Origin: JASLPR01 sp964496475
GTDB lineage: Bacteria; Chloroflexota; UBA11872; VXNJ01
NCBI GenBank assembly: GCA_964496475.1
Contig: CAZBZS010000028.1
Coordinates: forward strand, 1 to 27,405
Direction: 5' to 3'
Length of the DNA stretch: 27,405 bases
Both the position numbers and the translations under genes were made by a program. How positions within the stretch are numbered: position 1 is the stretch's first letter; each line of letters begins with the position of its first letter. Under the pieces are notes generated by a model, which did not search any database, was not told the DNA's origin, and saw only the letters and a program-made list of their open reading frames with translations. Of this stretch, positions 7,520-15,603 are shown in pieces.

Positions 7520-8593
7520 CTAAGGGTCGAGGCGTTCCAGGTTCAGGACCGGCACGTGCAGACGGCCGCGGTCGCCGGACCGAACCTCGAGATGGGGCGT
7601 GAGCAGGCCGGCGCCGGTGCGACGGGAGAGCGGCTCGTCCGGTACCAGCGATACCTCGGACCCGAGGAATCGACCCCCGCCGATTCGGAGACGGACTTCG
7701 TCGTCATCGCCGTCGGCGGCTTTATCCGGCTGGACCAACAAGATCTCGGCCCGTCCCGGCAGGGCGCTCCCATTAAGGCTGGCTGGTCGCCCTCCGTGGG
7801 CGCGCAGGCGACGCTGTAGAGCTGCGGGCATGGCGGCGTTGCCGATTCCCTCGGTCAACAACAACGGAAAGGCACCCAGAATCTCGGCGAGGGCGGTGTG
7901 GGTGGGTGGGGAACCGGTGCGGGATTCAATTTCGGACGGCAGGATCGAGGGGGCGATCACCCCGGCGAGGCGATCGCGTGGAAACGAAGTAAGCCAATCG
8001 AAGCGGAGGGATTCGGTAAAAACGATAAGCGAGGTCTCTCCATCGCCGGTGACAGGAAAGCTGGTCTGCGGGCCTTCCCCGGCGACCAGGATGTTGCCGA
8101 AGCCCACCCCCCCGTGTCCAAGCGCTCCGGCTATGGCGGTGGCGTCGCCTTCGATGACGATGTGCGTGTCTTTCTCGATTTCCACGACGGACCCGTGCAG
8201 CCGGCAGTAGAGGGGGGCGGGGTCGGTGGACTCGGTGAAAAAGGCAAGCCCGGAAATCTTGGAGAAGTAGCTAATTGTGCCGGGCCAGGAAGCCGTCCAA
8301 TCGCGTCCGCTCAGCAAGGCGCCGCGACCGCGGGCGAGCAGTTCGCCGGTGGGGACATCATCCCCCTCTTCCGACAGAAGCGCCTCGCCGATGCGAGCGG
8401 AGGGCAGCCGGGAAAGGCCGGCTAGATCGCGCACGCTCGTGCGCCCGCCGGGAGTGCAGCGGGCCCAGGGGGTGCCGAGTTCGACGGAATCCCCGAGCCT
8501 GACGAGAATCTCGCCCGGGAATGGGAGGGAGTGCCGGCGGCGGAGCCGGCCGGTGGCCGCGGCGGGCCGGAGCGGAGTCGGGTCAGATTCCAT
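7520..8593 (-). CDS. Conserved protein with lipoyl-like N-terminus, partner of the GlmL-like protein
   Basis: 357 residues of unknown function. The N-terminal part, RHSLPFPGEILVRLGDSVEL and, later, SEEGDDVPTGELLARG, looks like biotinyl/lipoyl-type barrel-sandwich halves, though no carrier lysine motif is evident. The middle has a Gly-rich GALGHGGVGFGNILVAGEG, and a later stretch reads FPLLLTEGIGNAAMPAALQ. The C-terminus has beta-rich SH3/KOW-like character. The start is the ATG at 8593, which overlaps the upstream gene's end by 11 bp (stop 8585-8583), so the two are probably translationally coupled. An upstream in-frame extension is Pro-rich and overlaps the neighbour, so it was rejected. No enzyme motif is recognised. 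Confidence 0.75.
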   Translation of the reverse strand: MESDPTPLRPAAATGRLRRRHSLPFPGEILVRLGDSVELGTPWARCTPGGRTSVRDLAGLSRLPSARIGEALLSEEGDDVPTGELLARGRGALLSGRDWTASWPGTISYFSKISGLAFFTESTDPAPLYCRLHGSVVEIEKDTHIVIEGDATAIAGALGHGGVGFGNILVAGEGPQTSFPVTGDGETSLIVFTESLRFDWLTSFPRDRLAGVIAPSILPSEIESRTGSPPTHTALAEILGAFPLLLTEGIGNAAMPAALQRRLRAHGGRPASLNGSALPGRAEILLVQPDKAADGDDDEVRLRIGGGRFLGSEVSLVPDEPLSRRTGAGLLTPHLEVRSGDRGRLHVPVLNLERLDP

Positions 8594-10316
8594 CGGCGGG
8601 CTCAAGTTCGGGCGAGGGGGCGGGCTGTGAATCGGTGCTCTGGGACCACTGGAGAACAGCGGCGCGCCGGTGGGTGACATCCTCGGGCCAGGCAATTGGG
8701 CGGCCACGGGCGTCGATGATCAGACCGCCGCAACCTGGGGCGATGCGGGTTCGCAGGGTCGTAGCCCGGCCGTGTCCGCCGCCGATGTCGAGTTTGCCGG
8801 AGGGCCATCCGCGGACGGTGCCCAGGCTGGCCGCATCCCACATGATGCGGTCCATGGAGCCGAAATTGACCTGACGCTGAATCGGCTCGGACTCGTCGGT
8901 ACGGAGTTCGACGGCCAGGGCGGGGCGGCCTGGGCGATCGAGGCCGACTCCGGCGATGACGGTGCCTACGTGGACAAGGCCGCCGCCGGGCTGGAGCTCG
9001 ATTCCGGCGGCCAGTAGCGCGCCTTCGGCGGGGAGGGCGCCGGTACGGTCGAGCGCGATCTGGCAGTAACCGCCGGGAAGGCAGGCGTTGATAGCGGTGA
9101 GGGCGGCCTGCACGGGGCGGGGAGCACCGGTCAGGTTGCGTCCGGTGCAAGCGATGAGGTCCAGGGGAGGCAGTTCCTCGCCCAGGTGTTGAACGGCCCG
9201 ATGTAGCGCCATGTGGGAGGCGGCCTGCTCCAGGGCGGCCTCGACAGGCGTTTCCGGGACGGTCCACGGTCGGGCGGCGCGGTTGACGAAGTACGCCCCG
9301 GCCTCGGCCTCCGAGATGTCGAACGGCACCCAGTGGAGTAGCTCTTCCAGGTCGAGTTCGAGTCCGATGTGATCGACGGTCGCACCAGCCCGGTGGTAGC
9401 CAAACACGCCGGTGCGGATGGCGCCCTGATGGCTCAGAACGATCATGGCGCCGGGGGCCTCCGCGTGGATCACGGCCAGGGTGAGATCACCGTCGGCGGC
9501 CAGCGCGCGGGCCACGCGGCCCAGGGCGGCGTTGAGCGGCACGACTCGTGAAGTGGAAAGGGATTTGGGTCGGAGGCCGTTGAAGGCCAGCTTTTCGACC
9601 AGCTTTCCATGGAGATCGGCGAGCGTGCCGCCTGCGGCCTGGACGTTGAATCCATCGCCGGGGCTGCGAATGTCCACGACGTGGCTGATGAAGGCGTCGT
9701 TGAGGACGTTGACCATGGACTGGTCCGGATTTTCTCCGTAGAGAATGGCGACGGCGGGCGAATAACCCGGCGCGCGACCGCGCACCGCGAACCGGAGGAT
9801 TTCGGAAAAGGCGGCCAGGCTTTTCCAGCCGGTGTCGCCGCCGAGCGCCAGCACGACCAGACGGGGGCGCAGCTCGAGAATCTGGCTGGCCAGGACTTCG
9901 GGGTCGTGGTGGTCGAGCAGGCGGCGGGAGCCGATTTCGACGCGGCCGGCGACGGCGAATCCATGCGCGCGCAGCAGAGCGTCAAGCTGGACCCGCTCCG
10001 GCTCGGGGAAGTCGGTGAATACGAGAGCTGGCAGGGCGGCGCCGATTTGCGATCCGGTGATCGCCGCTGGGTTGGGCAGGCCCGAATCAGCGTAGGCGCC
10101 CAGAGCGCCGTCAAGATCAGAGAGGGCGGCGGCGATTCCGACTTCGGGATCGAAGTGGGGAGAGCCGTCGGTGGGGATGGATTCGCCGATGCGGAGGAGG
10201 CGCAGGGTGGAGTCGAAATCGTCGAAGGCGGCGGCCCGGATGGTGGGGCCAATATCGGCCGCCAGGACGAGCCGGGAGGTCGGGGTTGGGGGGGTGTCGG
10301 TGGGGTCAGCTGCCAT
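8583..10316 (-). CDS. GlmL/MutL-family (ASKHA-fold) protein
   Basis: 577 residues. The N-terminus RLVLAADIGPTIRAAAFDDF is the phosphate-1 loop of the actin/Hsp70-like ATPase fold, and the body resembles the glutamate mutase-associated GlmL/MutL family, which may act as a reactivator or chaperone for B12-dependent mutases. Other visible segments: VVLALGGDTGWKSLA, QAAGGTLADLHGKLVEKLAF, DLIACTGRNLTGAPRP (second nucleotide-binding segment) and GGLIIDARGRPIAWPED at the end. The ATG at 10316 is preferred because an upstream start at 10451 would overlap the divergent gene and add a low-complexity leader. It has no clear Shine-Dalgarno site. No mutase subunit is nearby, so a glutamate mutase role is not supported by context. 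Confidence 0.8.
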   Translation of the reverse strand: MAADPTDTPPTPTSRLVLAADIGPTIRAAAFDDFDSTLRLLRIGESIPTDGSPHFDPEVGIAAALSDLDGALGAYADSGLPNPAAITGSQIGAALPALVFTDFPEPERVQLDALLRAHGFAVAGRVEIGSRRLLDHHDPEVLASQILELRPRLVVLALGGDTGWKSLAAFSEILRFAVRGRAPGYSPAVAILYGENPDQSMVNVLNDAFISHVVDIRSPGDGFNVQAAGGTLADLHGKLVEKLAFNGLRPKSLSTSRVVPLNAALGRVARALAADGDLTLAVIHAEAPGAMIVLSHQGAIRTGVFGYHRAGATVDHIGLELDLEELLHWVPFDISEAEAGAYFVNRAARPWTVPETPVEAALEQAASHMALHRAVQHLGEELPPLDLIACTGRNLTGAPRPVQAALTAINACLPGGYCQIALDRTGALPAEGALLAAGIELQPGGGLVHVGTVIAGVGLDRPGRPALAVELRTDESEPIQRQVNFGSMDRIMWDAASLGTVRGWPSGKLDIGGGHGRATTLRTRIAPGCGGLIIDARGRPIAWPEDVTHRRAAVLQWSQSTDSQPAPSPELEPADGI

Positions 10317-10432
10317 GCGTGCTGGAAATGAGGTTAGCAGGGAGGCAGGTGTAATCCAACGCCGTCGAGATTGGACGGGGAAGTAGGGCTCTGGTGTGGG
10401 CGGGAGGCAGTTGATAGGATGCACAGAAGCTG

Positions 10433-11566
10433 ATGACCGACCGACCTGCAATCTCCCCGGCGACAGAATCTGTCTCTCCGATCCGGGGCCGTCCCCGGGT
10501 GGCGCTGCTGCGGACGGCCCCGGAGACCGTGCTGGACGACTACGGCGCGCTTATGCGAAGCGCCGGCTATGCGGAGGTGCTGAAACGGGAGGCGCCGACG
10601 GCACTGAAGGTCAATGTCTCCTGGCAACACTGGTACCCGGCGTGCTCGACGGCACCGTGGCAATTGGATGGCGTGATCCGCACCCTGCTGGAGGACGGGT
10701 TCGAGCGCGATTCGTTGTATGCCGCGCACAATCGCACAGTGGTGGTGTCAGCGCGGCTTGGCGAAGTGGCCAACAAGCATCTGCCGGTGCTTGAGCGTCA
10801 CGGCATCGAGAACGTACACCTGTATGAAGACCCGGAATGGGTGCAATACGTGCCGAAGGCCGAGATGCTGGCGCTGGACGGAGTGTTCCCTGAGGGAATC
10901 CGCATCCCGAAGCGCCTGATCGGCTCCAACGTGATCCATCTGCCGACGGTGAAAACGCATATTTTCACGACGATCACCGGGGCGATGAAGAACGCCTTCG
11001 GGGGGCTGCTGTTCGAGAAGCGGCATTTTTGCCACGCGGTGATACACGAGACTCTGGTGGACCTGCTTGCGATTCAGCAGGAGGTTCATCCTGGGATATT
11101 CGCGGTGGTTGACGGCACGTTTTCGGGATCGGGACCGGGTCCGCGCTGCATGGAGGTCGCGGAGCGAAATGTGATTCTGGCCGGGAGCGATCAGGTGGCG
11201 GTGGACGCGGTGTCGGCGCGGCTGATGGGATTCGATCCTCTGGAGATACCGTTCTTGCGGCTGGCCCACGAGCGGGGGCTGGGGATGGCGGACCTGTCCC
11301 AGGTGGAGGTGGTCGGTGAGGATATCGAACGGGTGGCGTGGGAGATCCAGAAACGGCGGGATACCTTAGCCGGCTGGGGGCAGAAGTTGATCTACTGGGG
11401 CCCGCTGAAGCGGTTGGAGCGGCTGCTCTTGCGGACCTGGATAGCGCCATGGTCTTATATGGCGTCGCGGGCGTATCACGATGTTTATTGGTTCAATGTC
11501 GTGGGCCGGCGGCGGGTGGGCCGGGCGCTGCAAACGGAGTGGGGACGGCTCTTCCAGCGGTACTAG
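10433..11566 (+). CDS. DUF362 domain-containing protein
   Basis: 377 residues of a single DUF362 domain, without the ferredoxin domain that some members carry. Diagnostic segments are HLPTVKTHIFTTITGAMKN (169-187), FAVVDGTFSGSGPGP (about 223-237) and GSDQVAVDAVSARLMGFDP (251-269). The C-terminus has a basic, aromatic-rich tail (APWSYMASRAYHDVYWFNVV) that might associate with the membrane. The biochemical function of the family is not settled. A UbiA-type prenyltransferase starts 51 bp after its stop, suggesting an operon and perhaps a lipid-linked substrate. The start is the ATG at 10433; the gene is divergent from the GlmL-like gene. Confidence 0.88.
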   Translation: MTDRPAISPATESVSPIRGRPRVALLRTAPETVLDDYGALMRSAGYAEVLKREAPTALKVNVSWQHWYPACSTAPWQLDGVIRTLLEDGFERDSLYAAHNRTVVVSARLGEVANKHLPVLERHGIENVHLYEDPEWVQYVPKAEMLALDGVFPEGIRIPKRLIGSNVIHLPTVKTHIFTTITGAMKNAFGGLLFEKRHFCHAVIHETLVDLLAIQQEVHPGIFAVVDGTFSGSGPGPRCMEVAERNVILAGSDQVAVDAVSARLMGFDPLEIPFLRLAHERGLGMADLSQVEVVGEDIERVAWEIQKRRDTLAGWGQKLIYWGPLKRLERLLLRTWIAPWSYMASRAYHDVYWFNVVGRRRVGRALQTEWGRLFQRY

Positions 11567-11617
11567 CGGCGAGTGAAAGAGTGGGCGCGGGTGGGGGAGG
11601 GTGCGGGATCACCTAAT

Positions 11618-12529
11618 ATGGCTGCTATGCGACTGCGGGCGATCATAGCTACGGCACGACCGGCGCACTGGGCGAAGAATTCGTTCGTGCTGGCGCCGCT
11701 GGTGTTCGCCCGCAGCTTGGACGATCCGGAGGCGATCTGGAAGGCGCTGGCGGCAGCGGCGCTGTTCTCGGCGGCAGCGTCGGGGGTGTACTTCTTGAAC
11801 GACGCCTGCGACGCTCGCCGCGACTGGGAGCATCCGGCGAAGCGAGGCCGGCCGGTGGCGATGGGGAGGATCGGCCGGATTCCAGCCGGCGCCGGTGGGA
11901 TCGCGGTGATGATCGCGGCTACGGCGCTGGCTTGGTTACTGAGTCTTGAGTTCGCCGTCGTGCTGGCGGGTTACGCGGGGTTGAACATCGTCTATAGCTT
12001 CTATCTAAAACGGTTCGCCCTGGTGGACATCATGGTGATCTCTTCCGGCTTTGTGCTGCGGGCGGTGGCGGGGGCGCTGGCCATCGAGGTGACTATCTCG
12101 GTGTGGTTGCTGGTGTGCACGTTCTTCGTGGCGCTGCTGATGGCAGCGGGTAAGCGGCGGGTGGAACTGGCCACTGTGGGAGCGGATTCGACGGCTACGC
12201 GGCCTTCGCTGGATCAGGCGAGCGTGGGCTTCCTCGACGCGGTGATGGCGGGGGCGGCGGGAGCGACGATGGTTTTCTACACCCTATACACTGTGGCTCC
12301 GGGGACGGCAGAGAAATTTGGAGGCCGGGGGTTGATCCTCACGATGCCGTTCGTGGTCTACGGGGTGTGGCGATACGTGCAGATGATTTACTCCGATGAC
12401 GCCGTGGAGAATCCGGCGACGGCGCTCTTGCGAAACCGGGGAGTGCAGGCGGCGGTGCTGGGCTGGGGAGTGGTGGTGCTGGCGATTATTTACGGATTCG
12501 GCGGCGATCTGGGTGGGTTTATCGAGTAG
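11618..12529 (+). CDS. UbiA-family prenyltransferase, decaprenyl-phosphate phosphoribosyltransferase-like
   Basis: Integral membrane enzyme of 303 residues with about eight or nine hydrophobic helices. The first aspartate-rich motif is NDACDARRDWEHPAKRGRP (about 61-79), the form seen in DPPR synthases, which move 5-phosphoribose from PRPP to polyprenyl phosphate. The second conserved region is YSFYLKRFALVDIMVIS. A GTG at 11573 would add a hydrophilic 15-residue leader; the ATG at 11618 (MAAMRLRAI) fits the family better, and 11627 is also possible. The closest described relatives feed cell-wall arabinose synthesis in actinobacteria. Here only the glycolipid precursor role can be inferred. Confidence 0.88.
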   Translation: MAAMRLRAIIATARPAHWAKNSFVLAPLVFARSLDDPEAIWKALAAAALFSAAASGVYFLNDACDARRDWEHPAKRGRPVAMGRIGRIPAGAGGIAVMIAATALAWLLSLEFAVVLAGYAGLNIVYSFYLKRFALVDIMVISSGFVLRAVAGALAIEVTISVWLLVCTFFVALLMAAGKRRVELATVGADSTATRPSLDQASVGFLDAVMAGAAGATMVFYTLYTVAPGTAEKFGGRGLILTMPFVVYGVWRYVQMIYSDDAVENPATALLRNRGVQAAVLGWGVVVLAIIYGFGGDLGGFIE

Positions 12530-12583
12530 GGGCGGAAGTTCGAGGCCATCGCTTCAACGGTTGCTGGCTGCTAGCCTCCGGTC

Positions 12584-13123
12584 ATGGTGGAAAAGCCGAG
12601 TGTGGACAATCTCCCCAATTACCACATTGAGATAGCGACATACGATCAGGGATGGCCGGAGTGGTTTCAGGTCAAACGGGCGCGGGTGATGGCGACGCTG
12701 GGCGATCTGGCGGTGGCGGTGGAACACTCGGGCAGCACGGCCGGTCCGGTGATGGCGGCGAAGCGTATCCTGGACATCCTGGTTGGTGTGGACGACTTCA
12801 AGGACACCCAGCGCGCGGTCGCTTCGCTGGAGGAACTGGGGTATGAATACCGCGGTAAATTACGACCGGGTTGGTAGTTTTTCCGCACGGGCCATCCGCA
12901 TGATCGGCACCTGCATGTGGTGGAGTGAGACGGGCAATATTGGTGGTCGCAACTGGCCTTTCGCGACGCCTTGCGGGCCGATACGGGGCTGGTGGCCGAG
13001 TACGAGCGCGTGAAGATCGATCTGGCCGAGCGCTTTGCCGACGACCGGGCCGGCTACACGGCGGGCAAGGGGGAGTTCGTCAACTCGATTCTGGATCGCG
13101 TGCGGGCGGCCCGAGACTACTGA
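12584..13123 (+). pseudogene. GrpB-family (UPF0157) nucleotidyltransferase-fold gene with two in-frame stops
   Basis: The frame reads as one GrpB-family protein of about 179 codons: YDQGWPEWFQVKRARV, VEHSGSTAGPVMAAKRILDI, then FFRTGHPHDRHLHVVE and FRDALRADTGLVAEYERVK, ending SILDRVRAARDY. Two stops interrupt it without any change of frame: TAG at 12875-12877 (where relatives have the basic RRYFR segment) and TGA at 12926-12928 (after HLHVVE). The normal VGSTAVPGL motif is altered to SGSTAGPVM, so decay or loss of function may predate the stops. GrpB proteins are presumed nucleotidyltransferases, and CoA-biosynthetic fusions are known. The end overlaps the convergent DapA-like gene by 7 bp. 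Confidence 0.8.
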
Positions 13124-14031
13124 CCGGCGGCCGGGACGCGGCAGCAGGACTGGATCCGACCCCAAACGGCGTCGGCTTCCTCGTCGGTGGCTTCGACGAG
13201 CGGCGGGGCCATTGTCCGGGAGCAGAGCCCCATCTTCTCGAGGGCCGCCTTGGCCACGGCCGGGCCGGACGGCTGGGCGCCAAGATACACGAGGAAGTCC
13301 GCCGCCTCGCGCTGAAGCTCGTTGGCTTTATCCAGGTCACCGGCGATGAAGGCTTCGTACATATCGACGGAGAGGTGGGGCACGACATTTTGCGGCAGGC
13401 CGATGCAGCCGTCGGCACCGTTGATTAGCGCGTCGACTAGGTGGTAATCGCTCCCGAGCAGTACCGGGAATCCGGGATCGTCGCGCACGCGGCTGAGAAC
13501 CTCGTGGAGGTAGGTGGTGAGGCCGCCGCTGTCTTTCATGCCGGCGACGCCGATATCACGGAGGCGGACGACCGTATCGGGGTCGGCAGAGAGCTTGGTC
13601 ATCCCCGGAAAGTGGTAGTACATGATGGGGATGCCGGAGGCAGCAACCAGGCGCTCGAACCAGGTGACGATGGCGTCCTGGCTGATCGGGAAGTAGTAGG
13701 GCGCCACGACCAGGGCGACGTCGGCGCCGGCGCCTTCGGCCTCTTTGATCTGTTCAATGGTGGCCTTCAGGTTAGGCAGGCCGGCCCCGGCGATCACCGG
13801 CACGCGGCCGTTGACGGCCTCGACGACGGTGGAGAACGCGGCGGCCCGCTGGTCCCAATCGGCGCCCTGCATCTCGCCGGAACTGCCCAGAATCACCATG
13901 CCGTGGACACCACTATCGAGGAAGAATTCGACGATGCGGCGCTGGGCGTCATGGTCCACCCGGATGTCGGGCGTGAACGGGGTGACCATGGCGGGCATGG
14001 AGCCCCGGATTCGCGTGACGGCGTCGTTCAT
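13117..14031 (-). CDS. Dihydrodipicolinate synthase/N-acetylneuraminate lyase-family (DapA-like) aldolase
   Basis: Class I aldolase of the DHDPS/NAL superfamily, 304 residues, cytosolic TIM barrel. Visible features: GSSGEMQG at 49-56 in place of the usual GTTGE, the catalytic tyrosine in MYYHFPG (about Y139), and the Schiff-base lysine K166 in GMKDSGG. Relatives split or condense pyruvate with aldehydes. The altered GTTGE loop and the genomic setting argue against the housekeeping lysine-pathway DapA. It is the last gene of the UGSC selenoprotein operon, 21 bp after the selenoprotein stop. The start is the ATG at 14031, with no clear Shine-Dalgarno site, so coupling to upstream translation is likely. 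The substrate is unknown. Confidence 0.9.
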   Translation of the reverse strand: MNDAVTRIRGSMPAMVTPFTPDIRVDHDAQRRIVEFFLDSGVHGMVILGSSGEMQGADWDQRAAAFSTVVEAVNGRVPVIAGAGLPNLKATIEQIKEAEGAGADVALVVAPYYFPISQDAIVTWFERLVAASGIPIMYYHFPGMTKLSADPDTVVRLRDIGVAGMKDSGGLTTYLHEVLSRVRDDPGFPVLLGSDYHLVDALINGADGCIGLPQNVVPHLSVDMYEAFIAGDLDKANELQREAADFLVYLGAQPSGPAVAKAALEKMGLCSRTMAPPLVEATDEEADAVWGRIQSCCRVPAAGQ

Positions 14032-14052
14032 GGGTTCGTTCGCTTTCGTGGA

Positions 14053-14592
14053 TCAGGGCTGGCTGAGCAGCCGGACGATTTCCTCGGTGGCGTTTTCGGC
14101 GAGCTGGCGTAATTCCGCGTCGGTGCGGACGTTGATGGGATGTTCGACCTCGACGAAGGGATACCAGGGAGCGCCCTGGTTTTCGAGCATCTTGAGGGCG
14201 GTTGGCCGGAATTCATCAGTGATCAGCGCGGCGGCCGGCAAACCGCGACGTTCCAATTCGACTCCGTCGAGCACACTGCCCGCACTGCACGATCCTCAGT
14301 CGCCGATCCCGGTCACGGCGAAATGGCAGCGCTGGACGAGCTGGTCGAGGATATCGAGTGAGGCGGAGGTGGAGGAGTCGGGCTTGCTGGCGATGACGAG
14401 TTCGGCGACTCCGTGGCGCCCCTTGAGAGTTTCGCCCACGAAGAAGAGAATTCTGTCCGAGTTGGGCTTAGAGTTGTCCAGCATGCCTACGGTTTTGCCG
14501 TCCAGGCCGCTGGTCCGGGGGGCTAGTTCGAGTTCGCCTGATTCCGGCTCGATGGTCGGATCCAGCACGAGTAATCGTTCCGCGATGGCCAT
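14053..14592 (-). CDS. UGSC-family selenoprotein with in-frame TGA read as selenocysteine
   Basis: One protein is encoded across an in-frame TGA at 14298-14296. Before it: PRTSGLDGKTVGMLDNSKPN, then CHFAVTGIGD. After it: GSC, SAGSVLDGVELERRGLPAAA and EVEHPINVRTDAELRQLA. Both halves are in one frame, and together they match the UGSC family, where Sec or Cys stands in a U/C-G-S-C motif directly after GIGD. Read through, the product is 179 residues with Sec at 99. The first half alone would stop exactly at the redox motif. The start is the ATG at 14592, decided by AGGGAG nine bases upstream; a GTG at 14598 overlapping the previous stop is the alternative. A SECIS-like hairpin begins at the TGA. 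The family's reaction is unknown, but the motif implies a selenenyl-sulfide redox centre. Sec machinery is not in this window. Confidence 0.9.
14260..14301 (-). promoter_or_regulatory. Candidate bacterial SECIS hairpin
   Basis: Starting one codon before the Sec TGA, the mRNA can fold into a stem-loop of about 42 nt: an outer GACU/AGUC stem, an asymmetric internal loop, then UCG-U-GCA pairing with UGC-U-CGA around a 12-nt, G-rich apical loop. Size and placement, with the UGA in the 5' arm, match bacterial SECIS elements, which sit in the coding region right at the UGA. The fold was drawn by hand and has no energy calculation behind it. Confidence 0.5.
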
Positions 14593-14594
14593 GC

Positions 14595-15596
14595 TCACTC
14601 ACTCCCTGCGCTGGTTGGTCCCCCCAGGTTGACACATTCTTCCACCGGACGGGTAACGGCAACGTAGCGATGGCTGTTGGCCCAGCTGAATGTGAAGGCC
14701 GAAAAACGACCCCCGGAGCCACCGGCGGCAACGACCAGGATGTCGTCGGGTTCGGAGATTGTGTCGTCGGGCCGGTGGCGAAAGAGGGCGTCGCGCACGT
14801 CGTCCTTATCAAGGCCGGCGCCGGCCAGGGTCTGGCGATGTTCGCCGGCGATAATCACGACGACTTGGCAGCCGGTACCGCCGGGCATGCCGGAGCGGTC
14901 GAAGTGAGAAGCGAAATTCGCCAGGATCGCGTCCGGATCGGCGTTGACGTGGTCGCTGATTTGCATGGTGGATAGGCCCCAGAAGGTGGTTACCGCGCCC
15001 TGGGCCGGCTCGAAGCCGCGGGTGACGTGGAGGGGATTCCAGCGAGAATCGGATTCGTCCTCGGCGATGCACCAGGAATACTTGCCAGCGTGGCCCAGGG
15101 TAGATCGGTCGGCCTGCCCCGGGATCGAGTCGGCGCAATTCATGAGAATGAGGCGAAGGGCGCGGCCGACGGTGGCGTTGGCGCGGGTGCCCTGGCCCAG
15201 GACGTTGCCGCCGGAATTGAATCCCAGCCGGGTCGCCGGGGGGCCGTTGACTATAAGGAGCAGACCGGAGCCGCCGGTGCTGGCGGTGGGGCCGTGGGGA
15301 TTGGATTCTGGAGCGCAGAACGCCTCGACGCCGGCCAGCACGACCGGGAGGTACTCAGGTCGGCAGCCGGCCATGACGGCATTGATGGCGACCTTTTCGA
15401 CGGTGATGGCCCGGCGGCGTTCCGGGATTCGGCCCACGATTTCGTCGGGCTTGCGATTGGTGAATTCCAGCGCCCGGGCGACGAGTTTGGGGGTAGGTGG
15501 GACGATGGGCAGGCCGTCGGTCCAGCCTTTGGAAAAGTACAGTTCCTGGGCGGCGAGGAAGTCGTCGACTTCGACGCTGGCCGAAGAGAAAGTCAT
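14595..15596 (-). CDS. Conserved 333-residue protein encoded with the UGSC selenoprotein
   Basis: I recognise this as a conserved family found near UGSC proteins but know no assigned reaction. Landmark segments: the start DDFLAAQELYFSKGWTDGLP, then VPPTPKLV, ITVEKVAINAVMAGCRPEYL, LLLIVNGPPATRLGFNSGGN, VLGQGTRANATVGRALRLIL, STLGHAGKYSWCIAEDESDS and RWNPLHVTRGFEPAQGAVTT. Two cysteines in conserved-looking places (VMAGCRPEY and KYSWCIAED) could be redox partners of the Sec centre; this is inference. It is soluble, with no signal peptide. Its stop lies three bases upstream of the selenoprotein ATG and its start is 7 bp after the small upstream gene, so expression is tightly linked. Confidence 0.85.
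   Translation of the reverse strand: MTFSSASVEVDDFLAAQELYFSKGWTDGLPIVPPTPKLVARALEFTNRKPDEIVGRIPERRRAITVEKVAINAVMAGCRPEYLPVVLAGVEAFCAPESNPHGPTASTGGSGLLLIVNGPPATRLGFNSGGNVLGQGTRANATVGRALRLILMNCADSIPGQADRSTLGHAGKYSWCIAEDESDSRWNPLHVTRGFEPAQGAVTTFWGLSTMQISDHVNADPDAILANFASHFDRSGMPGGTGCQVVVIIAGEHRQTLAGAGLDKDDVRDALFRHRPDDTISEPDDILVVAAGGSGGRFSAFTFSWANSHRYVAVTRPVEECVNLGGPTSAGSE
14602..14607 (-). promoter_or_regulatory. Ribosome-binding site that sets the UGSC start
   Basis: AGGGAG lies nine bases before the ATG at 14592 and inside the last codons of the upstream 333-residue gene, whose stop is 14597-14595. It supports 14592 over the overlapping GTG at 14598, where the spacing would be only three bases. 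Confidence 0.6.
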
Positions 15597-15603
15597 TGGC
15601 GAT

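Noticed and set aside
9609..10331. A 240-residue plus-strand frame opposite the GlmL-like gene
   Set aside because: Gly/Asp/Ala-rich shadow of the real minus-strand gene with no recognisable domain.
12875..12928. The TGA in the GrpB-family gene as a second selenocysteine codon
   Set aside because: A TAG precedes it in the same frame, relatives have no Cys at that place, and no nearby hairpin resembling a SECIS is apparent.
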